Shown: piece after piece, positions 24,999-33,298 of the stretch
How the letters are laid out: each line of letters starts with the position of its first letter
Numbering within the stretch: the first letter of the stretch is position 1
Source: Streptomyces vietnamensis
GTDB taxonomy: Bacteria; Actinomycetota; Actinomycetes; Streptomycetales; Streptomycetaceae
Assembly (NCBI RefSeq): GCF_000830005.1
Contig: NZ_CP010407.1
Span: forward strand, 124,001-188,000
Reading direction: 5' to 3'
Length of the DNA stretch: 64,000 bases
The notes under the pieces: generated by a model
Databases searched by the model: none
Told to the model about the DNA's origin: nothing
What the model saw: the letters and a program-made list of their open reading frames with translations, nothing else
Translations under genes and position numbers: made by a program

Positions 24999-26513
24999 AT
25001 GTCGCATGTGCCCGAGACCGCCGACGTGATCGTCGTGGGCGGAGGTTCGGCCGGTGCGGTCCTCGCGGCCCGCTTGAGCCAGGATTCCGCGCGAGCCGTC
25101 CTGCTGCTGGAGGCCGGCCGCGTCTACGCGCCCGACGCCTACCCGCCCGCTCTGTTGGACGCCGGCAGGGTCGCCGACCCGGACCACGACTGGGGCTACA
25201 CCTCGTACGGCAGCGCCGAGCAGCCCGAGCTTCCGACACCGCGGGGCAAGGTGATCGGCGGCAGCTCCGCGGTCAACGCCGGCGTGGCCCTGCGAGCCCG
25301 GCCCGTGGACTTCGCCGCATGGGGCGAGCACGGGGTCGAGGGATGGTCCTACGACGACGTGCTCCCGGCGTTCAGACTTCTGGAGAACACCCCTACCGGC
25401 GACGACGCCTACCACGGACGCACAGGCCCCCTGCCGATCCGGCAGCGCACCGACGAGGAACTGACGCCCTCCCTGCGAGGCTTCGTCGAGGCATCTGTCG
25501 CGCACGGGTTCAAACGAGTGCACGACTTCAACGGCGTCGAGCAGAACGGGACCGACGGCTACCCGTTGAACGTGGTCGACGGAGTCCGGCAGCACACGGC
25601 CCTGGTCTACCTGACCGCCGACGTGCGCCGGCGGCCCAACCTCACCATCCGCGGCGACGTGAACATCGACCGCGTACTCTTCGACGGCACGACCGCCACC
25701 GGCGTACTCGCCGCGGACGGCACGGTGTACCGGAGCCGTGAGGTGATCCTGTGCGCCGGGGCCTACGGCAGCCCGGCCATCCTGCTGCGGTCCGGCATCG
25801 GCCCCTCCGCCGACCTGACCGCGCTGGGCATCCCGGTCGTCGCCGACCTGCCCGTCGGACAGCGCCTCCAGGACCAGCCGGGCTACTACAACGCCTACGC
25901 TCTGGCCCCCGGCCACCTGGAATCGGCCCCCGCCGTCGGCTCCCTGCTGTGGACAGCCTCCAGTGAGGCCGTCGGTGGCGAACTGGACCTCCACGTCAGC
26001 GCCACCCACCTGATGGACGGATCGCTCAGTCCCACCGGAGGAGCGATCGTCCTGCTGGCCGCCCTCACCCGTCCCGAGTCGACGGGAACGCTGAAGCTGG
26101 CCGGCCGGGACCCCGCCCTCGCCCCGCTCATCGACGCCAACTACCTCGGCACCGACCGCGACGCCCGGCGCATGCTGGAAGCAGTCAAACTGGGCCGCGC
26201 CATCGCCCGTAACCCGCTCTTCGCACCGTACGTCGCCGCAGAACTCACCCCTGGCGACACGGTCACCGACGACGCCGAACTGGCCCGGATCATCGCCGCC
26301 AACCCGGCCGTCTACGGCCACCCCACCTCCACCGCACCCATGGGCGGCCACGCCGACCCGTGGGCCGTGGTCGATTCCGGCGGCGCCGTCAAGGGCGTCA
26401 GCGCACTGCGGGTCGCCGACGCGTCCATCATCCCCGAAGTCCCCTCAGCCACCACCAACGTCACCGTCATGATGCTGGCAGAACGCATCTACCAGCGCTT
26501 CTACGCCAACTGA
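24999..26513 (+). CDS. GMC-family FAD-dependent oxidoreductase
   Basis: 504 residues. FAD Rossmann motif DVIVVGGGSAGAVLAARLS at residues 10-28, GMC signature GKVIGGSSAVNAGVALRARP, and C-terminal active-site region VYGHPTSTAPMGGHADPWAVV. Related to choline dehydrogenase/alcohol oxidases; substrate unknown. It is 63 bases after the esterase in the same direction with AAGGAG upstream. Confidence 0.92.
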   Translation: MSHVPETADVIVVGGGSAGAVLAARLSQDSARAVLLLEAGRVYAPDAYPPALLDAGRVADPDHDWGYTSYGSAEQPELPTPRGKVIGGSSAVNAGVALRARPVDFAAWGEHGVEGWSYDDVLPAFRLLENTPTGDDAYHGRTGPLPIRQRTDEELTPSLRGFVEASVAHGFKRVHDFNGVEQNGTDGYPLNVVDGVRQHTALVYLTADVRRRPNLTIRGDVNIDRVLFDGTTATGVLAADGTVYRSREVILCAGAYGSPAILLRSGIGPSADLTALGIPVVADLPVGQRLQDQPGYYNAYALAPGHLESAPAVGSLLWTASSEAVGGELDLHVSATHLMDGSLSPTGGAIVLLAALTRPESTGTLKLAGRDPALAPLIDANYLGTDRDARRMLEAVKLGRAIARNPLFAPYVAAELTPGDTVTDDAELARIIAANPAVYGHPTSTAPMGGHADPWAVVDSGGAVKGVSALRVADASIIPEVPSATTNVTVMMLAERIYQRFYAN

Positions 26514-26800
26514 CCTCCCCGCAACCACACTCGGAAGGTGAGCCGCTGACACTTCAGAATGCGGACGCGCGGCTTCGCCGGCGACTTGATGGAGTGCGAG
26601 GATTCCGCAAGGTAGTGCTTGGTGCCGAAGAACTCGCATTCACCTCCCTCCCCCAGGGCGACTACCTCACCCCGTGCGTTGCCCGACGTGGCGAGGGCCC
26701 CTGAGCACCCGGGACGCCGCGCCCGATGCCCCGCCGAGCCGGCTGCCTTCATGACGCATGATCCCGCGCCAGCCTCCCTCATCTGTCCAGCGGACCTGGC

Positions 26801-28039
26801 CTACTCCTGGGCAACCGTCTCCTCGTGGCGCAGGCGGTAGGCAACGGCGAGCCCCCAAGGGATTCCGAAGATCAAGACAAGGATGAGGGCGAGCACCGGC
26901 GGCGCGGGGCGGGCAGCGCCGAGCGCGAGGCATGCGAGGGCAGCCGCCGCGCAGGTTCGTGACAGCGGACGGTAGAGGCCCTGTCTGGTACGCCATGCCT
27001 GGAGGGTGGCGGAGACGAGCACTGTACTGATGAGCACAACGGCCGCACCGCCGCACAGTACCCAGGCCGTGGCGGGGGCGGTGCTGGGGTCGTGGGCGTG
27101 CTCGACGAGGCTGACCATGGCCGCGCCCATGGCGGCGACCGCGGCCGTGAGTGGCAGATGGGTGAGCATCCACTGGACTGTGGCCGCGGGTGTCCGCCGG
27201 GGCTCGCGATGTCCGGCGAAGTCGAAGTAGGTCCACCAGGCGCCGAATCCGACCACGACGGCAATCAGTCCCACGGTCAGGGTGAGGGCGTCGACCGGCT
27301 CGGCTGCGAGGCCGCTCACGACGCCAGTCACTGTCTCACCGAGGACGATGATGATGAGCAGGCCGAACCGTTCGATCAGTGCATGGGTGACGCTGAGCGC
27401 AGCGAGCGCGACCGGTGCGGCTTTCAACACCACGGCTGCGAAGCATGCCAGATAGGCGGCAGCCAGCACCCCCCAGGTCCAGACCCGCGCGGCGGCCGGG
27501 AGTACAGCGCTCACGATGAGAACCGCGGCGCACACAGCTGTCCCGATGACGTAGAGCCTGCTGGAGCGGCGGTACTCGGGCCGGTCGCGCAGGGAGGCCA
27601 GCAGCCACAGCAACGCCAGCACCGCGAACAGCACCCCCGCCGCGACGGCGAACGCGGCGCCCTCGGCGCCGCCCGCCCCCGGGATGAACGCACCCAGCGG
27701 GACCATCACCAGGATCTGCAGCAGGAAGGTGACTCGGGCTCGGACGTCCTCGTGCCCGTGCAGTTCATGATGGAGGCTTCCATTGAGCCAGGCGATCCAC
27801 ACGAGCACGAAAACGGCGCTGTACTCGCCGATACCGCGCCAGGTGAGGTGCTCGGCAAGGTGGTGGGCGGCCTGGGCTACCAGGGCGACCACGACCAAGT
27901 CGTAGAAGAGCTCGAGCGGGCCCACGGCGCGTTCGCGCGGCTGCTCGCCATGGGGGCGCGGCGGCTGCCACAGCTGGTGCCGCAACCGCCTCCAGAACGT
28001 GGGTTTCCCGGCTGCGGCGGGGGCGTCTTCATCCTTCAT
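26801..28039 (-). CDS. ltrA: Low temperature requirement A (LtrA) family membrane protein
   Basis: 412 residues with about ten hydrophobic segments. Signature ELFYDLVVVALVAQAAHHLA near residue 43 and ERFGLLIIIVLGETV later are characteristic of LtrA. The charged N-terminus is cytoplasmic. Family function is poorly defined. It is convergent with the GMC gene; the 287 bases between hold no gene. Confidence 0.9.
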   Translation of the reverse strand: MKDEDAPAAAGKPTFWRRLRHQLWQPPRPHGEQPRERAVGPLELFYDLVVVALVAQAAHHLAEHLTWRGIGEYSAVFVLVWIAWLNGSLHHELHGHEDVRARVTFLLQILVMVPLGAFIPGAGGAEGAAFAVAAGVLFAVLALLWLLASLRDRPEYRRSSRLYVIGTAVCAAVLIVSAVLPAAARVWTWGVLAAAYLACFAAVVLKAAPVALAALSVTHALIERFGLLIIIVLGETVTGVVSGLAAEPVDALTLTVGLIAVVVGFGAWWTYFDFAGHREPRRTPAATVQWMLTHLPLTAAVAAMGAAMVSLVEHAHDPSTAPATAWVLCGGAAVVLISTVLVSATLQAWRTRQGLYRPLSRTCAAAALACLALGAARPAPPVLALILVLIFGIPWGLAVAYRLRHEETVAQE

Positions 28040-28087
28040 CCGCTGTCAACTCCCCACCGGCGGCCGCTCCTCGATCACGTCGCAGGT

Positions 28088-28555
28088 TCAGGGCGTGCTG
28101 GGGCGGGTCTCGGTCCAGTCGACCATCAGACGGCGTTCGGCGAAGTACCACGCGTCATCCTGCTTGACGAATTCGTCGAGATAGCGGATGGACGCGATCA
28201 TGATGGTGCGCTGTGCGTCGTCGCCGGACGAGATGTGGTGGGCCAGGCAGTAGCTCTCGCCGGTCGCCCGGTCGCCGGCCAGAGAGAGGGTGCTCTGGCC
28301 ATTGAAGTGGGTGGTGGCACGGTACGTGTTCAGATGCTCGAAGACCGGGGCGAGGGCCTCGCGTCCGTGCAGATCCTGGGTCGGCTCGGCCGCAGTCGCG
28401 TCCATGTAGACCAGGAAGCGGGTGTCCTCGGTGAACAGCGCCATCTGTCCCTTGGCATCGCGCCGGTCGGCGCAGTGCGCATAGGCGTCGATCAGCTCAC
28501 GGATGGCCAGCCGGTCGGCGGCTTCCTGGGGTGAGATCGAGGTGTGGGAGGCCAT
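28088..28555 (-). CDS. SnoaL-like (SnoaL_4) protein
   Basis: 155 residues with AADRLAIRELIDAYAHCADR, GQMALFTEDTRFLVYMDA and AWYFAERRLMVDW, the pattern of the SnoaL_4 branch that includes dehydratase-like proteins. It is divergent from a TetR regulator and 48 bases upstream of ltrA. Confidence 0.82.
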   Translation of the reverse strand: MASHTSISPQEAADRLAIRELIDAYAHCADRRDAKGQMALFTEDTRFLVYMDATAAEPTQDLHGREALAPVFEHLNTYRATTHFNGQSTLSLAGDRATGESYCLAHHISSGDDAQRTIMIASIRYLDEFVKQDDAWYFAERRLMVDWTETRPSTP

Positions 28556-28649
28556 GTCGACTCCCTCGTGAAACTATTTGACATCTGTATAAAAACACCG
28601 GCCGGTGGCCACCGCAACCGGACGGGGGACGTCCCGGGAAGGCAGCACG

Positions 28650-29252
28650 ATGACCAAGGGAACCGATCCGCGCGTCACCCGGACCACCAGCGCCCTGCGA
28701 CAGGCCGTCGTCGAGCTCGCCTCGCAGCGACCCGTCTCCCGGATCACCGTCGCCGAGCTGGCCGAACGCGCAGGTGTCACCCGGGCGACGTTCTACAACC
28801 GCTACAGCACCCCGCTCGATCCGCTTGTCGAGGCGCTCTACGCGGACCTGGAGACCGGCCACCGCCTGGAGGACCGGCGTCGCGCCGAAGGCGCTCCGGG
28901 CCCGGAGCTGCTGCGCCTGGCCACCGCGGAGGTCGCCGATCACGTCGAGCGCTTCGGCGACGTCTACCGCCATGCCCTCGTCGATCCGGCGGACCGGGGC
29001 GTCTACGACGCGCTGGTGCGCCACTTCAGCGACTACGCCGTCTCCTTCCTGTCACGCGCCGCGGGCCCCGACCTCCCCGGCGTCAAGCACCAGGTAGTCG
29101 CAGAGTTCCTGGCCCACGGCTTCGCCGGCGCGATCACGGCATGGGTTGCCGACCCGTCCGTCACAAAGGAGGACCTGGTCGACGCCGCAGTGGCGTGTGC
29201 CCCCGCCTGGTGGGCCCAGCTCGACGCCACCCGCTCGCCGGGGACCGCCTGA
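28650..29252 (+). CDS. TetR-family transcriptional regulator
   Basis: 200 residues from ATG 28650 with GGGAAGG upstream. HTH: SRITVAELAERAGVTRATFYNRYS. C-terminal TetR ligand domain. Divergent from the SnoaL_4 gene, which it probably represses. The 94-base gap contains an AT-rich TTGACA and TATAAA, but no clear palindrome. Confidence 0.88.
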   Translation: MTKGTDPRVTRTTSALRQAVVELASQRPVSRITVAELAERAGVTRATFYNRYSTPLDPLVEALYADLETGHRLEDRRRAEGAPGPELLRLATAEVADHVERFGDVYRHALVDPADRGVYDALVRHFSDYAVSFLSRAAGPDLPGVKHQVVAEFLAHGFAGAITAWVADPSVTKEDLVDAAVACAPAWWAQLDATRSPGTA

Positions 29253-29272
29253 CGGGCCAGAGACGGGTCGGC

Positions 29273-29649
29273 TCAGGAGCGCAGCGTCCTCATGGCCTCC
29301 GACCATGCCTCCACCTGCTCGAACAGCCTGGTGGCCGCGCCGTCGTGGTGTGCGCCGGGTTGAACAGGGAGAGCCGCTCGAAGTCGGTGAGCAGAGAGAA
29401 GCACAGCTGCTGCTCGACGTGGGCGAGCTGGAGCGCGCTCGCGATGGTGCGCAGGTGCTCGACGGCTCGGACCCCGCCGACGGTCCCGTAGGAGACGAAA
29501 GCGGCGGCCTGGGTATCGCACTCCGCGTAGGCGAAGTCGATGGCGTTGTTCAGCACGCCGGGCGCCGAGTGGTTGTACTCCGGCGTGACGAAGACGTAGC
29601 CGTCGAACTCGCCGATCTTGGTGGTCCACGCAAGAAAGGTCTGCTGCAT
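29273..29649 (-). pseudogene. NADPH-dependent FMN reductase, truncated and frameshifted
   Basis: The frame begins abruptly at MQQTFLAWTTKIGEFDGYVF, so the first 60 or so residues with the phosphate loop are missing. VTPEYNHSAPGVLNNAIDFA is intact. After FNPAH the reading frame shifts near 29355; the other frame restores GAATRLFEQVEAWSEAMRTL. Paralogue of 19844-20419. Confidence 0.75.
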
Positions 29650-29688
29650 GGCGCGGCGGCGCGCTTCGGGCTCCGGGCCCGCTGCGGT

Positions 29689-30300
29689 TCACCCGCCGGG
29701 CGCAGCGCTCAGAGCGACGTCCAAGAGCGTCTTGGCGGCTTGCCGGGCATCCAGGAACGCCTGCGCGTCATTGCAGGAAGCCGCCAGCGCATTCGCGCCT
29801 TCGAAGATCACGGCGAGCTGCCTGCCGAGGGACTCCGGATCGGCTGCTCCGGCCTCTGCGGCCGTGGCCACCAGGCGATCGCGGAAAGCCTGCTTGTGTC
29901 GCTGCGCGAGGAGGGCGACCTCCGTGAGTTCTCCGGCGCCCTCGATGACGGCGTTATGGAAGGGGCATCCGCGGATGAGCGTCGGCGGGTCGCCCTCGCC
30001 GGGGGTGAAGATCGCCAGCAGTCTCTGCGCCGGAGTCAAGTCGCCGCGCTCCAGCTCTGCTTCAGAGGCGATCGACTTATCCCGCTCGAACCGACGGAGA
30101 TACTCCTCCACCAGCGCGTTCTTGGTCGGAAAATGCACGTAGAAGGTCCGAGGCGAGACGCGTGCAGCCTTCATGAGGGCCGCCACGCCGGTGGCATGGA
30201 TGCCGCGCGTATAGAACAGCTCCTCGGCAGCCCTCAGGATCCGCTCACGCGCGCCACGCCCGCCGCGGGCCACCCCGGTGATCGATGTCGATGCCCCCAT
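29689..30300 (-). CDS. TetR-family transcriptional regulator
   Basis: 203 residues. ARERILRAAEELFYTRGIHA then TGVAALMKAARVSPRTFYVH form the HTH; the C-terminal domain has CPFHNAVIEGAGELTEVALL. It belongs to the AcrR-like group that often guards redox or hydrolase genes. Two similar 18-base palindromes lie between it and the divergent hydrolase. Confidence 0.9.
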   Translation of the reverse strand: MGASTSITGVARGGRGARERILRAAEELFYTRGIHATGVAALMKAARVSPRTFYVHFPTKNALVEEYLRRFERDKSIASEAELERGDLTPAQRLLAIFTPGEGDPPTLIRGCPFHNAVIEGAGELTEVALLAQRHKQAFRDRLVATAAEAGAADPESLGRQLAVIFEGANALAASCNDAQAFLDARQAAKTLLDVALSAAPGG

Positions 30301-30308
30301 GTCCAGAA

Positions 30309-30326
30309 GTATAGCGAACGCTTTAC
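30309..30326. promoter_or_regulatory. TetR-type operator 1
   Basis: GTATAGCGAACGCTTTAC: near-perfect palindrome, half-site GTAWAGCG, nine bases before the TetR start. Confidence 0.65.
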
Positions 30327-30359
30327 ATCTGCCGGGAAGCGGCGTAGCTTGGGTGTCAA

Positions 30360-30377
30360 GTAAAGCGATCGATATAC
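30360..30377. promoter_or_regulatory. TetR-type operator 2
   Basis: GTAAAGCGATCGATATAC repeats operator 1's half-site GTAAAGCG with a weaker second arm. Centres are 51 bases apart. Confidence 0.55.
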
Positions 30378-30455
30378 CTTCGATGGCGCTCGCGACACCT
30401 GGCGCCCGAGTATCGATCGCGGCTCTGGCGGGGCCGGCCCTGAAGGGACACCGCT

Positions 30456-31328
30456 ATGACACACTCCTACGCGCAGGCGCCCATCAAGACGGTGTCTGCC
30501 TCCAACGGCATCGAGTACGCGTTCCGCGAGGTCGGCGAGGGCGGTGTGCCGCTCGTCCTGCTCATGCATTTCCGGGGCAACCTCGACTACTGGGATCCCG
30601 CGCTGGTCGACGCCCTCGCCCGCAGCCGGCGCGTCATCGCCTTCGACAACACCGGCGTCGGCGGCTCCAGCGGCACGACGCCCGGCACGATCGCGCAGAT
30701 GGCCCTGGACGCCATCTCCTTCACCGAAGCCCTGGAGCTGGCCAGGGTCGACATCCTCGGCTTCTCCCTGGGCTCCTTCGTGGCCCAGGAGATCGCGCTG
30801 ATCCGGCCCGCGCTCGCACGGCGCGTCGTACTCGCCTCGGCGGCGCCGCAGGGCGCACCCGGCATGCACGGCTGGACGAAAGGGGTCATCGACGCCGTGG
30901 GCGAGCCGGAGGTCGTACCCGCATCCGTGCTCGACGTCTTCTACACCCGTTCGCCGGAGAGCCGGTCGGCGGGCGAGAAGGCCATGGGGCGGATGTTCTC
31001 CCGGGCGGAGCTGGACGCGCCCACGACCTGGCAGACCCGCCAGGCGCAGTACGACGCCGTCTCCGCCTGGGGCGTCCCCACCTTCTCGCTCCTGGAGCGG
31101 GTGACGGCCATCCAGGCGCCGGTGTTCGTCGCCAACGGCGACAGCGACCCGATGATCCTCCCGCGTTACTCCCACCTTCTGGCCGGGCTCATCCCCGGTG
31201 CGGAGATCAAGATCTACCCGGACGCGGCCCACGGCTTCCTCTTCCAGCACCACGAAGAGTTCGCGCACGACGTCGCGGAATTCCTCGACCGCCGGCACAC
31301 CACCCCGACAACCACACCCATCGCCTGA
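30456..31328 (+). CDS. Alpha/beta hydrolase
   Basis: 290 residues. LVLLMHFRGNLDYWDP is the oxyanion region (MHFRG in place of HGGxG), ILGFSLGSFVAQEIA the nucleophile elbow, NGDSDPMI the acid and AAHGFLFQ the His. Such proteins, with GFSLG, are frequent TetR targets. Followed after 29 bases by an MBL-fold gene, probably one operon. Confidence 0.9.
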   Translation: MTHSYAQAPIKTVSASNGIEYAFREVGEGGVPLVLLMHFRGNLDYWDPALVDALARSRRVIAFDNTGVGGSSGTTPGTIAQMALDAISFTEALELARVDILGFSLGSFVAQEIALIRPALARRVVLASAAPQGAPGMHGWTKGVIDAVGEPEVVPASVLDVFYTRSPESRSAGEKAMGRMFSRAELDAPTTWQTRQAQYDAVSAWGVPTFSLLERVTAIQAPVFVANGDSDPMILPRYSHLLAGLIPGAEIKIYPDAAHGFLFQHHEEFAHDVAEFLDRRHTTPTTTPIA

Positions 31329-31357
31329 CCACGTGTCAGTGATCGACGGGAGAGATC

Positions 31358-32254
31358 ATGTCCACCCACACTGACATCGGCTACGACGTGTTCGTGGCGG
31401 ACCCGCTGCCGATGAACGGTCCCGGGCCGCTGCCCAACGGACAGCCCCGCGCCTTCCAGCCCCTCGCAGTCACCCTGATCCACGGCCGTCAGGACGCCGC
31501 GCTCGTCGACCCGCCGCTGACCCGCGAGCAGGCGGAGCAGGTCGGAGACTGGGTCAAGGCGAGCGGGAAGCGGCTGACGCACATCTTCGCCACCCACGGG
31601 CACGGTGACCACTGGTTCACCGCCCGGGTGCTCGCTGAGCGCTTCGGCGCCCAGGTGGTCGCCACTGCAGGCGCCATCGCACGGATGCACAACAACGTGT
31701 ACGCCCGGGAGGTGCTGTGGGACGTACTGTGGCCTGGCCAGATCCCCCCGACCCCGGTCACGGCCGTCACGGCTCCCGGCAACCGCCTCACCCTCGAAGG
31801 ACATGACCTCCGCATCGTCGAAGTGGGGCACGCGGACAGCGACGACAACGCGGTTCTGCACGTGCCGGACCTCGACCTGGTGGTGGCCGGCGACGTGCTC
31901 TACAACGGAGTGCACATGTACCTCGCCGAGTCCCCCGACGGCGACTTCGGCCCCTGGCGCAAGGCCATCGACACCGTCGCCACGCTGAAGCCGCGCCGCA
32001 TCGTGGCGAGCCACCAGAACAAGCACCTCGACGACGACGCGGATCGGCTCATCGTCGAGACCCGCCGGTATCTCGACGACGCCGAGGCCGCCCTGGCCGC
32101 GCACGACACCCCGGCCGAGTTCTTCGACGCGATGCTGAAGCGCTACCCGACACACCTGGGCCCGACCGTTCTCTGGGTCAGCACACGTGCGCTCTACCTC
32201 GCACGAGAGGGCGGCGACCCCGTGCAGAACCTCGTCGCAGCCTGGCGGCAGTAG
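31358..32254 (+). CDS. MBL-fold metallohydrolase
   Basis: 298 residues. Metal-binding THGHGDHW near residue 84, later HADSDDNAV and GDVLYNGVHMYL, and SHQNKH near the C-terminus. Glyoxalase II/lactonase-like fold; substrate unknown. GGGAGAG before the ATG. Confidence 0.9.
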   Translation: MSTHTDIGYDVFVADPLPMNGPGPLPNGQPRAFQPLAVTLIHGRQDAALVDPPLTREQAEQVGDWVKASGKRLTHIFATHGHGDHWFTARVLAERFGAQVVATAGAIARMHNNVYAREVLWDVLWPGQIPPTPVTAVTAPGNRLTLEGHDLRIVEVGHADSDDNAVLHVPDLDLVVAGDVLYNGVHMYLAESPDGDFGPWRKAIDTVATLKPRRIVASHQNKHLDDDADRLIVETRRYLDDAEAALAAHDTPAEFFDAMLKRYPTHLGPTVLWVSTRALYLAREGGDPVQNLVAAWRQ

Positions 32255-32345
32255 CCGATCCCACACGAAGAGCACAGCCGACCCGAACACCGGCAGAAGC
32301 CGAAACCAGAGAAAGTCCCAGATCAGGGGTGTAGCGGGAGTAACC

Positions 32346-32410
32346 TGCGCGCCAACTCCGGCGCGCAAGGTGCCAACTCAAGTGCGCAGGTGCCAACTGA
32401 GGTGCGCAGT
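32346..32410. repeat. Alternating GCCAACT / GTGCGCA repeats
   Basis: GCCAACT occurs at 32351, 32372 and 32392, about two helical turns apart, alternating with GCGCGCA and two GTGCGCAG copies. The block lies between the 3' ends of the convergent MBL and YceI genes. Confidence 0.6.
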
Positions 32411-32456
32411 CTCAGGACAGCGGCATCGTCGCGTCGGCACGATCCTCGCGTCTGTG

Positions 32457-32984
32457 CTAGGCCGAGCCTGCGTCGGCATGGCGGGCGCGGACGGTGGCGG
32501 TCAGCTGCAGGTAGCGCGCCGCCACGCCCTTGAGCCTGGTGACGCCGTGGGCGTAGCGGTCGACGGTCGCGGTGGCCACCACGGCGATCTCGTCGCCGTC
32601 GACCTCGGCCTTGGTCACGGTGAAGGTGACAGGGGCGCGGACGCCATGGGCGCTCAGCTGCCCCGGAAGGGCCCAGGCGCCGGCCGCGTCCAGCTCGGCC
32701 CGGGTTGAGGTGAAGACGATCTCGGGGTAGGCGTCCGCGTCCAGCAGAGCCTTGGACACGACCTGTCGGTCCCGGTTGCTGTTGCCGGTGTGGAAACTGC
32801 CCGCGTCGGCGACGGCGTGTACGCGGCTTCCGGTGAGCGGCTCGGCGAGGGAGACGCTTCCATCGCGCAGCCGGAAGCTGCCTCGGACGGTGCCCAGCCC
32901 GAACATGTGCTTGGTGACAAAGGTGATCTCGGAACGGGGCCCGTCGATGGCGTACTGTCCCGGCTTCGGCGATGCGGTGGTCAT
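32457..32984 (-). CDS. YceI-family protein
   Basis: 175 residues, MTTASPKPGQYAIDGPRSEI then FVTKHMFGLGTVRGSF, GSFHTGNSNRDRQV, YPEIVFTSTRAEL and VTFTVTKAEVDGDEIAV. The family binds isoprenoid-type lipids. No signal peptide, so cytoplasmic. AGAGG precedes the ATG. Confidence 0.9.
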   Translation of the reverse strand: MTTASPKPGQYAIDGPRSEITFVTKHMFGLGTVRGSFRLRDGSVSLAEPLTGSRVHAVADAGSFHTGNSNRDRQVVSKALLDADAYPEIVFTSTRAELDAAGAWALPGQLSAHGVRAPVTFTVTKAEVDGDEIAVVATATVDRYAHGVTRLKGVAARYLQLTATVRARHADAGSA

Positions 32985-33298
32985 GACGACCTCTTCATGT
33001 CTGGTCCGGTGAAGGCGTGCTGATGCCACGGCCGTGAGCCCTGCCCCGACGCGGTGCCCGTCTTCTCGATCGTTCCCAGGATCACGGCCCGCGAGGTGAT
33101 CGCCCGTCACCGGCATCCGGTGATTTCCGATGCGGGTCGCGGCGCTGAGACATCCCTGCGGGGAGAAGGCCCCTGAAGGCTCACGCCGGCCCGCCAGTGG
33201 GCACACGTGCCGGGACCCAGGTACACGCCTGACCCAGCGGCGGAGCGACGCTGATACCTGCCCGAGACGGCCTGCGAGCAGCAAGGTGGCGGCCGGAG
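32985..33298. other. Gene-free stretch before yceI-like gene
   Basis: Holds the presumed promoter of the YceI-family gene; I see no further structure or gene. Confidence 0.4.

Noticed and set aside
26514..26800. Small open frames on both strands
   Set aside because: No domain, ribosome site or codon signature; treated as the gap between convergent genes.
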